Source of the DNA: Nitratiruptor sp.
Lineage (GTDB): Bacteria; Campylobacterota; Campylobacteria; Campylobacterales; Nitratiruptoraceae
Reading direction: 5' to 3'
Assembly (NCBI GenBank): GCA_015494535.1
Contig: WGBC01000090.1
Coordinates: 1 to 37,592 of the forward strand
DNA: 37,592 nucleotides
The translations under genes and the position numbers were made by a program. Below, piece by piece: positions 19,523-28,318 of this stretch (positions are counted from its first letter, which is position 1; each line of letters starts with the position of its first letter). Below the pieces are notes generated by a model. The model was not told the origin of the DNA and did no database searches. It saw only the letters and a list, made by a program, of their open reading frames with translations.

Positions 19523-19552
19523 TTGTGAGTCTGTGCTATTATACAATATAAA
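19523..19552. promoter_or_regulatory. Overlapping divergent promoters of moeA and NAD-GDH
   Basis: On the minus strand a TGTATAAT extended -10 has its hexamer at 19538-19543, 28 nt before the moeA ATG. On the plus strand TTGTGA (19523-19528), 18 bp and TATAAA (19547-19552) lie 26 nt before the GDH GTG. The two elements overlap, so the promoters may exclude one another. Confidence 0.45.
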
Positions 19553-19578
19553 AATAACTCCATCCATAAAGGACTGTC

Positions 19579-22575
19579 GTGCAAACACTGTGCAAAGAAG
19601 CCATAACAAAGCAGGACAAAATCATCGCAAAAGAGCTCAGCGACATCCACGTCATCATCCATACCCAAGATGAGCCATATATCAAAATCTACGCTAAAAG
19701 CTCTATCTCTCTTGCAAAGATAGTGCTGCTTCTACACGATTTTGGCATCGAAGCAGCCAGAGAGATCTCCTACGAAGCAGATGGGGTCTATATCAATCAG
19801 ATCTTCATTAACGCCGATCTCCAAACTTTGCAAAAAGCGCAAGAAAAAGTGGCCAAAGAGATACGCAAAGCCCTTTTGGGTAGGGCTTTTGAGCGCTGCA
19901 AACTCTACAGTATGATACTACTAGACAATATCGATCATGAACATATTGTTTTATTGCGTGCAATGGTACACTATCTCGATCAGCTACTACCACAAAAAAG
20001 GGAAGAGAGCATCGTCAAAACCTTCCTACGCTACCCCAGACTCACAGCTGCCATAGCCAACGGCTTTTTTACCCAAAAAGAGAACCAAAAGCAGATAGAT
20101 GAACTTTTTAGGAAGGTTCAAGACTACGAAGATGACAAACTGCTCAAAATCTTCTACTACGCCACAAAAAGCATAACAAAAACCAACTTTTTCCAAGACG
20201 AAGAGACGAAATCTTTCAAGTTCGATCTCACCCGCTTCAAAGAGTTTCTTCCTTCTCTTGAACCCAACATCGAAATATTTGTCTATCACAAAGAGTTCTT
20301 GGGCGTACATCTTCGCACGTCAAAAGTGAGCCGCGGGGGCATTCGCTGGAGCAATAGAGAAGACTTTCGCCAAGAGATAAAAGATCTCATGATTACTCAA
20401 GAGGCGAAAAACGCCATCATCATCCCAACAGGAGCCAAGGGAGGACTTTTTATAGAAAGAAGTGTCACGAAAGAGGAGTTTACCCACTACTATCGTCTCT
20501 ATATCGATGCGATGCTGGATCTCATAGACAAAGAGCCCTCAAAGGATGGAGATTTCTACTTTGTAGTGGCTGCAGACAAAGGCACGGCAGATATGAGCGA
20601 CGTAGCCAACGAGATAGCCATCAAAAAAGGCTACTGGCTCAAAGACGCCTTCGCAAGTGGGGGGACGCATGGCTATAGCCACAAGAAGCTTGGCGTCACA
20701 GCCCACGGGGCTTGGATAAGCGCCGCAAGGCACTTCGTGGAAAAGGGGATAGATATTTTCAACGACCCCATCACGATTGTTGGCACGGGCTCCATGCGAG
20801 GGGATGTCTTTGGCAACGGGCTGCTCATCAATCCCAATTGCAAACTTATAGGTGCCATCAGCTCGCACGAAATTTTTATCGATCCAAACCCAGATGCAAA
20901 AATAGCCTACAAGGAGCGCAAAAGGCTCTTTGAAAAAGGTGCTAGTTGGAGGGAGTATGATCCTACAAAAATTAGCGAAGGCGGAGGCGTGTTTTTGCGC
21001 AACCAAAAAGAGATCCTCCTCTCACCTCAAATCAAAAAACTACTCCACATCAAAAGAGATCGCATAAGCGGCGAAGAGCTCGCAAAAAAGTTGCTCCAAG
21101 CCAAAGTAGACATGCTCTATATTGGAGGTATTGGCACCTACGTGAAATCGAGCGACGAGATCAACATCCACATAGCCGACAAGTTCAACGAACCCGTGCG
21201 CATAGACGCAAGCGAGTTGCAAGCCTTTGCCGTGTGCGAAGGTGGCAATCTGGGCCTTACGCAAAAGGCTAGGATTGAATATGCCAAAAATGGCGGTCGC
21301 ATCAATCTCGATAGCATCGACAACTCGGCGGGCGTACATACCAGCGATTACGAGGTCAATCTCAAAATCGCGCTCAATTTCGCGGTGCAATCTGGCAAGA
21401 TCGATGAAGATCAAAAGCACAAAATCCTCAAAGATCTCACCCAAGAGGTGCTTCAAAAGGTCTTTGCCACCAATCATGCCCAGCCTCTGGCCATCTCACT
21501 CGATCATATCCGATCAGCCCAAGATTTGGAAGAGTATATGAGAGTTATAGATCTTTTGGAAAAACAGCTGGAGTTTTTCAACAAAAAAGATTTCCACATC
21601 CCAAAAATTAAAGATTTCGAAAATGTTCTTGACGGCAATGGTGCGATTGTAAGGCCGGTGCTTGGCATCGTGCTTTCGTTTTCGAAGATCTTTTTGACGC
21701 ACCAAATCTTGCAAAGCAGCCTTATAGAAGAGCCATTTTTCGAACACTATCTCTACAAATATTTCCCAAAATCCCTCTATCCAACCTTTGAAAAAGAGGT
21801 GCTCTCGCATCCGCTCAAAAAAGAGATAATAGCCACCACGGCAGCCAATATCATCATCGACAATGCAGGCATTCGTTTCTTGGCGGATTTTGAAGAGCTA
21901 CAAGAAGAAAAATTCCTCATCAAGATAAAATCCTACCTTCTGCTCTATGCACTGCTTGGTATCGGCAAAAAGAAACGAGATCTCTATGAAAAAGAGCTGA
22001 GCCTCAAGGGCAGCCTCCTAGAAGATCTTTTGGCCATCGAACACGCAGTGGAGTTTAGCCTCAAATGGATCCTTCGCAACTACCAAGAGATAAATCTAGA
22101 GCCTTTTCATATTCTCAACTACAAATCGCAAATCGAAAGCTTCTTCGAGGATACGAAGGATCTCTCCCGCTACATCGATCTCATCAAATTCGTAATGCCA
22201 GCAATATACCTCAAAGAGATCAAAAACCATCCCCTCAAAGAGGTTTTGCAGCTGCTTTTGCAAATAATAGCCAAGCTTGGCATCGACAAACTTCTGCACA
22301 TCATCTACCAGTTTACGCCAAAAGACACGACCGGCAAAGAGTTAAAAACGCAGCTCATAGAACTTGTAGAGTATTTCGTGGTGGCCACCGCCAAAGATGT
22401 GATACTCTTTAGCAGGAGCAAGGAGTCGTTATTGCAAAGTTTGCAAAACTATTTCGAAGAAAAAATGATCGATCAAGAGGCTTACAACCAAAAAATCGAG
22501 GAGCTAAGCCAAACACCCCAAGATCTGATGAAAATGAGCAACGTGGTACACAAGCTGCTCTTAGAGACTATTTAG
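19579..22575 (+). CDS. NAD-specific glutamate dehydrogenase, large (GDH-180-like) family, compact form
   Basis: This enzyme interconverts glutamate and 2-oxoglutarate plus ammonia with NAD. At 998 residues it is much shorter than the 1,600-residue Pseudomonas/Streptomyces enzymes and lacks most of their N-terminal regulatory region. The catalytic domain shows 'SRGGIRWSNREDFRQEI' (from Gly253), 'IIPTGAKGGLF' with Lys287, 'AADKGTADMSDVAN', 'GGTHGYSHKKLGVTA', 'GTGSMRGDVFGNG' for dinucleotide binding and 'GGIGTYVKSSDE'. The start is GTG, five bases after AAAGGA. The end overlaps the convergent moaE by 15 nt with no terminator hairpin visible. No frameshift is seen. Confidence 0.92.
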   Translation: MQTLCKEAITKQDKIIAKELSDIHVIIHTQDEPYIKIYAKSSISLAKIVLLLHDFGIEAAREISYEADGVYINQIFINADLQTLQKAQEKVAKEIRKALLGRAFERCKLYSMILLDNIDHEHIVLLRAMVHYLDQLLPQKREESIVKTFLRYPRLTAAIANGFFTQKENQKQIDELFRKVQDYEDDKLLKIFYYATKSITKTNFFQDEETKSFKFDLTRFKEFLPSLEPNIEIFVYHKEFLGVHLRTSKVSRGGIRWSNREDFRQEIKDLMITQEAKNAIIIPTGAKGGLFIERSVTKEEFTHYYRLYIDAMLDLIDKEPSKDGDFYFVVAADKGTADMSDVANEIAIKKGYWLKDAFASGGTHGYSHKKLGVTAHGAWISAARHFVEKGIDIFNDPITIVGTGSMRGDVFGNGLLINPNCKLIGAISSHEIFIDPNPDAKIAYKERKRLFEKGASWREYDPTKISEGGGVFLRNQKEILLSPQIKKLLHIKRDRISGEELAKKLLQAKVDMLYIGGIGTYVKSSDEINIHIADKFNEPVRIDASELQAFAVCEGGNLGLTQKARIEYAKNGGRINLDSIDNSAGVHTSDYEVNLKIALNFAVQSGKIDEDQKHKILKDLTQEVLQKVFATNHAQPLAISLDHIRSAQDLEEYMRVIDLLEKQLEFFNKKDFHIPKIKDFENVLDGNGAIVRPVLGIVLSFSKIFLTHQILQSSLIEEPFFEHYLYKYFPKSLYPTFEKEVLSHPLKKEIIATTAANIIIDNAGIRFLADFEELQEEKFLIKIKSYLLLYALLGIGKKKRDLYEKELSLKGSLLEDLLAIEHAVEFSLKWILRNYQEINLEPFHILNYKSQIESFFEDTKDLSRYIDLIKFVMPAIYLKEIKNHPLKEVLQLLLQIIAKLGIDKLLHIIYQFTPKDTTGKELKTQLIELVEYFVVATAKDVILFSRSKESLLQSLQNYFEEKMIDQEAYNQKIEELSQTPQDLMKMSNVVHKLLLETI

Positions 22576-23004
22576 GATGCCGCTGCCGCTAATTTTTTGG
22601 CTGCGATCTCTAGCATAAATACGCTCGCCATTTTTGAGATCGTACTTCCAAATCGGCGCGTTAGCCTTGAAATCCTCCACAAACTCGTCAATAAGCTCCA
22701 AAGCCACGCGTCTTTTGGGGCTGAAGACGGCCGCAATGAAGCTAGAGCTATGCACCGCCACATTGCCTATGGAGTGTGCCATTTTGATGACTGCTCCTCT
22801 CTCTTTCGCCTTTTTCTGCCATGAAGCAAACCACTCTTGCAAAATCGGCTCATACACATCAAAACTAAGCCCCTCAATCCCTTTTTCCTCTCGCACGGTT
22901 CCTATAAAACTCACCATCGCGCCAAAGTTTTTGTCCAGTGACCATTTGTACCACTTGCCACAAATCTTTTCTATCTCTAAATCGCCTGTATAGAGCTCTA
23001 CCAT
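22561..23004 (-). CDS. moaE: Molybdopterin synthase catalytic subunit MoaE
   Basis: MoaE with MoaD transfers sulfur to precursor Z (cPMP) to make molybdopterin. The 147-residue length is normal. Visible family features are 'GAMVSFIGTVREEKGIEGLSF' in shorter parts ('FIGTVR', 'LSFDVYE'), 'IGNVAVHSSSFIAAVFSPKR', and the active-site lysine region 'KANAPIWKYDL'. It starts 1 nt after moaD, so the pair is coupled. Its 3' end overlaps the convergent GDH gene by 15 nt. Confidence 0.94.
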   Translation of the reverse strand: MVELYTGDLEIEKICGKWYKWSLDKNFGAMVSFIGTVREEKGIEGLSFDVYEPILQEWFASWQKKAKERGAVIKMAHSIGNVAVHSSSFIAAVFSPKRRVALELIDEFVEDFKANAPIWKYDLKNGERIYARDRSQKISGSGILNSL

Positions 23005-23005
23005 C

Positions 23006-23227
23006 TTAACCTCCGCACACTGGGGGCAGGAGCGAGATTTTGTCGCCAGATTTTAGCTCTATATCGAGCGTGTTGACCAGCTTGTCGTTCACAGCCACCG
23101 CACACTCCTCCAGCCACTTTTTGAGTTCGGGATCTTTTTGCAGCTCTTTAGCCACATCTTTGAGACTTTTCGCTTCAACCTCTATGGGCGCCTTTCCTAT
23201 TGGGCCCAGAAATTCCACTCTTACCAT
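23006..23227 (-). CDS. moaD: Molybdopterin synthase sulfur-carrier subunit MoaD
   Basis: This 73-residue ubiquitin-fold protein ends in Gly-Gly ('LLPPVCGG'), the site that becomes a thiocarboxylate for sulfur transfer. Strand patterns 'MVRVEFLGPIG' and 'AVAVNDKLVNTLDIELKSGD' match MoaD/ThiS. The ATG at 23225-23227 follows AAAAAAGGATATCG. It is the first gene of the moaD-moaE pair and diverges from mqnA. Confidence 0.94.
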   Translation of the reverse strand: MVRVEFLGPIGKAPIEVEAKSLKDVAKELQKDPELKKWLEECAVAVNDKLVNTLDIELKSGDKISLLPPVCGG

Positions 23228-23265
23228 CGATATCCTTTTTTCTCAATTTTAGCAAAATTTTACAA

Positions 23266-23281
23266 TATAATTACGCTTATG
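23266..23281 (+). promoter_or_regulatory. TATAAT placed for a leaderless mqnA mRNA
   Basis: TATAAT at 23266-23271 is only seven bases before the mqnA ATG (23279), so transcription should start at or next to the A of the ATG. No Shine-Dalgarno sequence lies in between (TACGCTT). A leaderless transcript is inferred. Confidence 0.55.
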
Positions 23282-23926
23282 ATAATAGGAAAAATTGATT
23301 ATATCAACCTCTTGCCATTTTATGTCTTTTTGAAAAGAGAGCTCAAAAGCAGCTACGAAAAAGCCGCGCTCAACTACTACAAAGGCGTGCCCAGCCACAT
23401 CAACCGCCTCTTTGTCAAAAGAAGAGTCGAAGCTGCGGTGATTTCCAGCATCATCTCCGCCAAATACCGCTGCACGGACTTTGGAATTGTTGCCAACAAA
23501 AAGGTATTAAGCGTCATCCTCTGTCCTGGAGAGAACAAAAGCGACAGCGACTCCAACACCTCCAACCAGCTTGCCAAAGCCTTAGGACTCAAGGGCGAGG
23601 TGCTCATCGGTGACAAAGCGCTGCTGCGCCAAAAAAAGCAAGGATGCAAAGATTTGGCTGCTGAATGGTATAAACGCTATCGCCTGCCTTTCGTGTTCGC
23701 TAGGTTTTGCTACCAAAAAGATGGGCAAAGATACGAGAAACTCGCCCACAAATTCTTGCAAAACCCCATCAAAATCCCCCACTACATCCTGCAAAAATAT
23801 GTCAAAAGAAGCCAACTCTCACGCCAAGAGATCCTCGAATACCTGCAACTCATCCACTATAAGCTTGGCAAAAAAGAGAAAAAATCCCTCCAAATCTTTT
23901 TCAATTTAAATAAATTTAACAAATAA
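23279..23926 (+). CDS. mqnA: Chorismate dehydratase MqnA (futalosine menaquinone pathway)
   Basis: MqnA dehydrates chorismate to 3-[(1-carboxyvinyl)oxy]benzoate, entering the futalosine route to menaquinone used by Campylobacterota. The 215-residue product begins 'MIIGKIDYINLLPFYVF', the family's N-terminal signature, and has 'HINRLFVKRRVEAAVISS' and 'SNTSNQLAKAL'. The frame is open for 141 bases upstream, but that stretch overlaps moaD and is not family-like, so ATG 23279 is the start. There is no ribosome site. The following peroxidase gene has its own promoter and ribosome site. Confidence 0.85.
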   Translation: MIIGKIDYINLLPFYVFLKRELKSSYEKAALNYYKGVPSHINRLFVKRRVEAAVISSIISAKYRCTDFGIVANKKVLSVILCPGENKSDSDSNTSNQLAKALGLKGEVLIGDKALLRQKKQGCKDLAAEWYKRYRLPFVFARFCYQKDGQRYEKLAHKFLQNPIKIPHYILQKYVKRSQLSRQEILEYLQLIHYKLGKKEKKSLQIFFNLNKFNK

Positions 23927-23928
23927 CC

Positions 23929-23958
23929 TATAATATAACAAAAACATCAGGAGGGGGA
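23929..23958 (+). promoter_or_regulatory. Putative promoter and ribosome site of the cytochrome c peroxidase gene
   Basis: TATAAT at 23929-23934 begins three bases after the mqnA stop, and AGGAGGGGG directly precedes the ATG at 23959. No clear -35 is seen because that position lies inside the end of mqnA. The peroxidase-GGDEF/EAL pair is probably transcribed from here. Confidence 0.45.
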
Positions 23959-24879
23959 ATGCCTTTTGTATTGCTACTTTTTTCCATATTGTTGTTTGCT
24001 GCAGAACCGATCAAACCGATTCCACAAAAAGTTGATTACGACAAGCAAAAAGCCGCCCTTGGCAAAATCCTCTTTTTCGATCCCATCCTCTCCAAAGATA
24101 GAAGCGTAGCATGCGTAAGCTGTCACGATTTCAATCACGGCGGCGCGGATCCAAGACCCGTATCCATAGGCGTCGGCGGTAAAAAAGGCAGTGTCAATTC
24201 CCCTACCGTCTACAACGCGATATTCAATTTCACTCAGTTTTGGAACGGAAGAGCAAAAGATCTCAACGAGCAGCTAGAAGGACCTTTGCATAGTCCTGTG
24301 GAGATGGCAATGAGCAAAGAGGAGATCGTAAATAGACTGAATAATTCAGAATTTTATAAAAAATTATTCAAAAAAATTTACAAAAAAGATCAAATAGAGT
24401 ACAATATGGTTAAAGATGCAATAGTCGAGTTCGAAAAGGCTCTTATTACGCCAAATGCGAAATTTGACAGATTCTTGCGAGGAGAAATCGAACTCTCTTT
24501 GGATGAGCGTAAGGGTTATGTTCTTTTTAAGCGACTCGGCTGTATCACTTGCCACAACGGCATAAACATTGGAGGCAACTCCTTCCAAAAATTTGGCTCG
24601 GTCATTCCACTTAAAAAGGCACCAAAAGATGATAGATACCAACTCACCAAAAATCCAGCGGACAAATATGTCTACAGAGTCCCAACCCTTCGCAATATCA
24701 CCCTTACGGCACCCTATTTTCACGATGGCAGCATCAAATCCCTCAAAAAAGCCATCGACGTAATGGCGTATCACAACTTAGGATTTCACTTAAACCCAAA
24801 AGAACAAGAGCTTATCCTAGCTTTCTTGCGCACGCTCACAGGAGAAAAACCTCAAATAGTGAAAAACGATGCGCAGTAG
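23959..24879 (+). CDS. Diheme cytochrome c peroxidase (CcpA/MauG family)
   Basis: This periplasmic enzyme reduces hydrogen peroxide with electrons from cytochrome c. The 306-residue protein has a short signal peptide (about 1-15, 'LLLFSILLFAA') and two heme-binding motifs, Cys52-Val-Ser-Cys-His56 and Cys195-Ile-Thr-Cys-His199. Between them lie 'GKILFFDPILSKD', 'NSPTVYNAIFN', 'FWNGRAKDL' and 'SPVEMAM', and near the end 'RVPTLRNITLTAPYFHDG', all typical of the family. Maturation needs the cytochrome c machinery. It overlaps the GGDEF/EAL gene by 11 nt, so c-di-GMP signalling and peroxide or respiration status may be linked (inference). Confidence 0.94.
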   Translation: MPFVLLLFSILLFAAEPIKPIPQKVDYDKQKAALGKILFFDPILSKDRSVACVSCHDFNHGGADPRPVSIGVGGKKGSVNSPTVYNAIFNFTQFWNGRAKDLNEQLEGPLHSPVEMAMSKEEIVNRLNNSEFYKKLFKKIYKKDQIEYNMVKDAIVEFEKALITPNAKFDRFLRGEIELSLDERKGYVLFKRLGCITCHNGINIGGNSFQKFGSVIPLKKAPKDDRYQLTKNPADKYVYRVPTLRNITLTAPYFHDGSIKSLKKAIDVMAYHNLGFHLNPKEQELILAFLRTLTGEKPQIVKNDAQ

Positions 24880-26920
24880 TTTCATCAAAATAGCCTCACT
24901 CGTTGCCATTGGCACCATAGCCATACTCTTTTTGCTTTTTTTCCAAAATTACACCAGATCATTTTTTGAGCAAAAAAGCAGGTTCTATCAAGAGATCAAC
25001 GAGCTACGCCAGCAAGAGCTCACCCTCAACTATGAGATTCTCAAAACATCCTTTTTTCTCTACGAGGATTACGACAAAATCACTTCCGTGCAGCAAAAAC
25101 TGCGTACAATAAGCGATCGGCTGCCTCTTATTTTGCCAGCATCCGAATATCCACGCATAGCCAATATCGTAACCGCATACAGAAATAATCTTGCACAAAA
25201 GCTTGATCTTATCGAGAGGTTCAAAACCCTCAACGCATCCATAAAGAACTCCACAATTTACCTCGCCACGCTTTTGCAGCGTATCCCAAGCAACATCCCT
25301 GTAACACAAAAAAAGTTCATTATCAAAATCATTTCAGATATATTTCTGATCAAAAACTCTCTAGACCCCGACTTTTTACGAGCAATCACGCTTTATATGC
25401 AAAAGCTCAAAAAGAGCATAGTGGCAAAAGAGAATTTTTTCAAAGTGTTCGAAGCTCACATCAACATTTTCGTCAACAATTTTCCAACATACAAACAGAC
25501 CCTCATCCAGATCCTCGATGCTAAAACACTAGAGCATTTAGAGACAATAGAAGAGCTTTTCAAAGAGAAAAACGATAAAGAGCTGCAAAAGCTCTCCTAC
25601 ATATTCATCGCTTTGATACTCTTTTATATCTTAGCAATCGCACTCATTATCTTTCTCATTATCAAGATCGACAGAGAAAACAGGCTTTTAAAAAGCTTGC
25701 AAAAAGAGCTCGAAATAAAAGCTCTAACTGACGATCTCACGAAACTCTACAACAGAAAAGCGTTTAAAAGGGATGTAAGAAAGATCAAAAAGCCATTTTT
25801 TGCAATCGTCAATATCAACGGTTTTAAGCACTATAACGACTTCTATGGCACGGCTACGGGCGATCATATCCTTCGCCAAGTAGCAAAAGAGCTCAAAATC
25901 GCAGTGCCTAAACACTATAATGCGAAATTCTACAGAATAGGAGGTGATGATTTTGGGATCTTGATCGAAGAGGAGTTCCCTATCGACGAAAAGGCCTTTG
26001 CGCAAAACATTTTCGATCACTTCAACCAAAAGAAGATCGTCTTCAAAAGCGTAGAGTTGTATGTCTCCGTAAGTATAGGGATGAGCAGGAAAAGGCCTCT
26101 GCTCGAAACGACGGATATGACCCTCAAATATGTGAAAAAGCACAAACTCAGCTACTTCGTCTATAGCGACTCTTTAGGTCTTTTCAAGCAGATAAAAGAG
26201 AACATCAAAAAGAGTAAAATCCTCAAAAACGCCATCGACAACCACCAAATTCTGCCCTACTACCAGCCAATCATAGAAACCAAAACCGCCAAAATCGTCA
26301 AATATGAAGCTTTGGCAAGACTCAAAAGGGAGGAGGGCTACTACGAGTCCATATACCCTTACCTAGAGATCGCAAAAGAGCTGCGCCTCTACGAGGATAT
26401 CACAAAGTCGATCATCCAAAAGAGCTTCGAAGAGGCATCCAAGCAAAAAAAAGCGGTCTCTATCAATATTTCTATGAAAGATATAGAAAATCCAAAAATG
26501 CTTAAATTTTTTGGCAAGATGTTCAACCAATACCCAGATATCGCGCGACTCATTACATTTGAGATATTAGAGAGCGAAACGCTCAAAGATTATGAAGCGG
26601 TCAAGAATTTCATCAATATCATACGCGCTCAAGGGTGCAAAGTGGCAATTGACGACTTTGGCAGTGGATATTCAAACTTCGCTCATATCTTCAATCTCAA
26701 TATCGATTATATCAAGATTGATGGATCTCTTATTAAGAGTATTGACAAAGATGAGAGTGCTAAACAGATAATTGCAGCTATTGTCTTCTTGGCCAAAAAG
26801 GCCAAGATCGAAACCATCGCGGAGTTTGTCCATTCAAGAGAGATCTTTCTAAGCGTCAAAGAGCTGGGCATCGATTACGCCCAGGGCTACTACATCGCCG
26901 AACCATCGCCTACGCTTTGA
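24869..26920 (+). CDS. Membrane GGDEF-EAL protein, probably a c-di-GMP phosphodiesterase with inactive GGDEF
   Basis: The 683-residue protein has one N-terminal helix (about 8-26), a helical sensor region (about 27-240, probably periplasmic) and a second helix (about 246-268). The GGDEF domain (about 290-430) is degenerate: the metal-binding 'D-x-D' pair before FK is Asn315/Asn317 ('NINGFKHYND') and the signature reads Gly358-Gly-Asp-Asp361-Phe, so the key Glu is Asp. The EAL domain (about 445-683) keeps Glu480 ('YEALARL'), 'EILESE', 'AIDDFGSGYSN', 'IKIDGSLI', 'IAEFV' and 'QGYYIAEP'. Hydrolysis of c-di-GMP is therefore likely. It is coupled to the peroxidase gene and overlaps convergent gltX by 11 nt. 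Confidence 0.9.
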   Translation: MRSSFIKIASLVAIGTIAILFLLFFQNYTRSFFEQKSRFYQEINELRQQELTLNYEILKTSFFLYEDYDKITSVQQKLRTISDRLPLILPASEYPRIANIVTAYRNNLAQKLDLIERFKTLNASIKNSTIYLATLLQRIPSNIPVTQKKFIIKIISDIFLIKNSLDPDFLRAITLYMQKLKKSIVAKENFFKVFEAHINIFVNNFPTYKQTLIQILDAKTLEHLETIEELFKEKNDKELQKLSYIFIALILFYILAIALIIFLIIKIDRENRLLKSLQKELEIKALTDDLTKLYNRKAFKRDVRKIKKPFFAIVNINGFKHYNDFYGTATGDHILRQVAKELKIAVPKHYNAKFYRIGGDDFGILIEEEFPIDEKAFAQNIFDHFNQKKIVFKSVELYVSVSIGMSRKRPLLETTDMTLKYVKKHKLSYFVYSDSLGLFKQIKENIKKSKILKNAIDNHQILPYYQPIIETKTAKIVKYEALARLKREEGYYESIYPYLEIAKELRLYEDITKSIIQKSFEEASKQKKAVSINISMKDIENPKMLKFFGKMFNQYPDIARLITFEILESETLKDYEAVKNFINIIRAQGCKVAIDDFGSGYSNFAHIFNLNIDYIKIDGSLIKSIDKDESAKQIIAAIVFLAKKAKIETIAEFVHSREIFLSVKELGIDYAQGYYIAEPSPTL

Positions 26921-28295
26921 AATTTTCCAGAAGCTTCTGCACTCTCTTTATGGTCTCCTCTTTGCCAATAATAGCCATGACGTCACTTAGATCCGGTCCC
27001 GCCATCTTTCCAAGAAGCGCTAGGCGTAGAGGCTGTCCGATTTTGCCAAAACCAATCTCCTTTTCTTTGACCACTTCTTCGATAATCGCATGAAAATCCA
27101 CCGGCAAATGCGCCTCTTTGGCTTGCAGTTTTTGGACAAAGAGCTGCAAAATCTCTCGCCACTCGCCTTTGAGCGCCTTTTTGACACCCTTTTCGTCGTA
27201 ACCTGTAGGCTCTTCCAATATCTCCTTTGCCATCTGTGCCAACTCTTTGATGGTTTTGGCCCGATCTTTCAATGCATCGAGCAAAATCTCTTTTTTGTCG
27301 TGGTTGGCCAAAAAGACTCCAAAATCCTCAAGTAAACCTACCAATCTCTCATTTGGTGTATTTTTAATGTAGTGGGAGTTGAGCCAATCAAGCTTTGAGA
27401 GGTTGTAGGCCGAGGCGGATTTATTAATATCTTTTGGATCGAAAAGCTCCACCATCTCCTGTAAACTGAAAATCTCTTGATCCCCATGGCTCCATCCAAG
27501 GCGCACAAGGAAATTGAGCAAGGCTTCCGGCAGATAGCCCATCTTCTTGTACTCCATCACATCCATCGCACCATCGCGTTTGGATAGCTTCTTGCCCTGC
27601 TCGTTCAAAATCATCGGTACATGGTAAAATCTTGGGATTTTAAGCCCCAACGCCTCGTAGACGATAATCTGCTTTGGAGTATTGTAGAGATGGTCATCGC
27701 CTCGTATCACATCGGTAACCCCCATGAGCGCATCATCTATGGCCACCACGAAGTTATAGGTAGGCGTGCCATCGCTTCTAGCAATGATAAAATCATCCAA
27801 CTCCTCTGCTTTGATGGAGATGGTGCCCTTGATACCATCTTCAAAGACGATATCTCCCTCAAGAGGCGCTTTGATGCGCACCACGGGCTTCACACCCTCA
27901 GGCGGCGTGCCAGTAAAGTCGCGGTAGCGCCTATCGTATCTTGGACGTTCACCCCGTTGCATTTGCTCTTGACGCAATGCATCCAACTCCTCGGGCGTCA
28001 TATAGCAGTAGTAGGCTTTGCCCTCGTCAAGAAGCTTTTGGATATATTTTTTGTAAATATCGAAGCGTTGGGATTGATACGCCACCTCTCCGTCGTAATC
28101 GAGCCCTACCCAATCAAAAGCATCTAAGATAGCTTTTGTAGCCTCTTGGGAATTTCTTGCTAGATCGGTATCTTCAATGCGTAGAATGAATTTGCCCTTG
28201 TTTTTCCTAGCCCAAAGCCAGTTAAAAAGCGCAGTCCTTAGCCCTCCAATATGCAAATAGCCCGTTGGGCTTGGAGCGAATCTCGTGACGACCAT
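26910..28295 (-). CDS. gltX: Glutamyl-tRNA synthetase (GltX1 type)
   Basis: This class I synthetase charges tRNA-Glu. The 461-residue protein shows the HIGH-type motif in 'APSPTGYLHIGGLRTALF', 'FILRIEDTD', 'GTPTYNFVVAIDDALMG' and the KMSKS-type motif 'KLSKRDGAMDV', followed by the helical anticodon-binding region. It resembles the GltX1 paralogue of Helicobacter. Campylobacterota usually carry a second GltX used with GatCAB for tRNA-Gln; that paralogue is not in this window. It diverges from the SurA-like gene through a symmetrical promoter region and is convergent with the GGDEF/EAL gene. Confidence 0.96.
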   Translation of the reverse strand: MVVTRFAPSPTGYLHIGGLRTALFNWLWARKNKGKFILRIEDTDLARNSQEATKAILDAFDWVGLDYDGEVAYQSQRFDIYKKYIQKLLDEGKAYYCYMTPEELDALRQEQMQRGERPRYDRRYRDFTGTPPEGVKPVVRIKAPLEGDIVFEDGIKGTISIKAEELDDFIIARSDGTPTYNFVVAIDDALMGVTDVIRGDDHLYNTPKQIIVYEALGLKIPRFYHVPMILNEQGKKLSKRDGAMDVMEYKKMGYLPEALLNFLVRLGWSHGDQEIFSLQEMVELFDPKDINKSASAYNLSKLDWLNSHYIKNTPNERLVGLLEDFGVFLANHDKKEILLDALKDRAKTIKELAQMAKEILEEPTGYDEKGVKKALKGEWREILQLFVQKLQAKEAHLPVDFHAIIEEVVKEKEIGFGKIGQPLRLALLGKMAGPDLSDVMAIIGKEETIKRVQKLLENFKA

Positions 28296-28318
28296 TGTCT
28301 CCCCTCAATCTTTTTAGC

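Noticed and set aside
19511-19609. N-terminal extension of moeA starting at 19609
   Set aside because: It overlaps the promoter and the GDH gene start; the ATG at 19510 has a strong ribosome site and gives the normal MoeA N-terminus.
20539-21006. 155-residue frame antisense to the glutamate dehydrogenase
   Set aside because: It mirrors the conserved catalytic domain on the other strand and has no ribosome site or family likeness.
21040-21477. 145-residue frame antisense to the glutamate dehydrogenase
   Set aside because: Same reason: a shadow of a strongly coding region.
23138-23278. Upstream in-frame extension of mqnA
   Set aside because: It runs antisense through moaD and precedes the clear family N-terminus at 23279.
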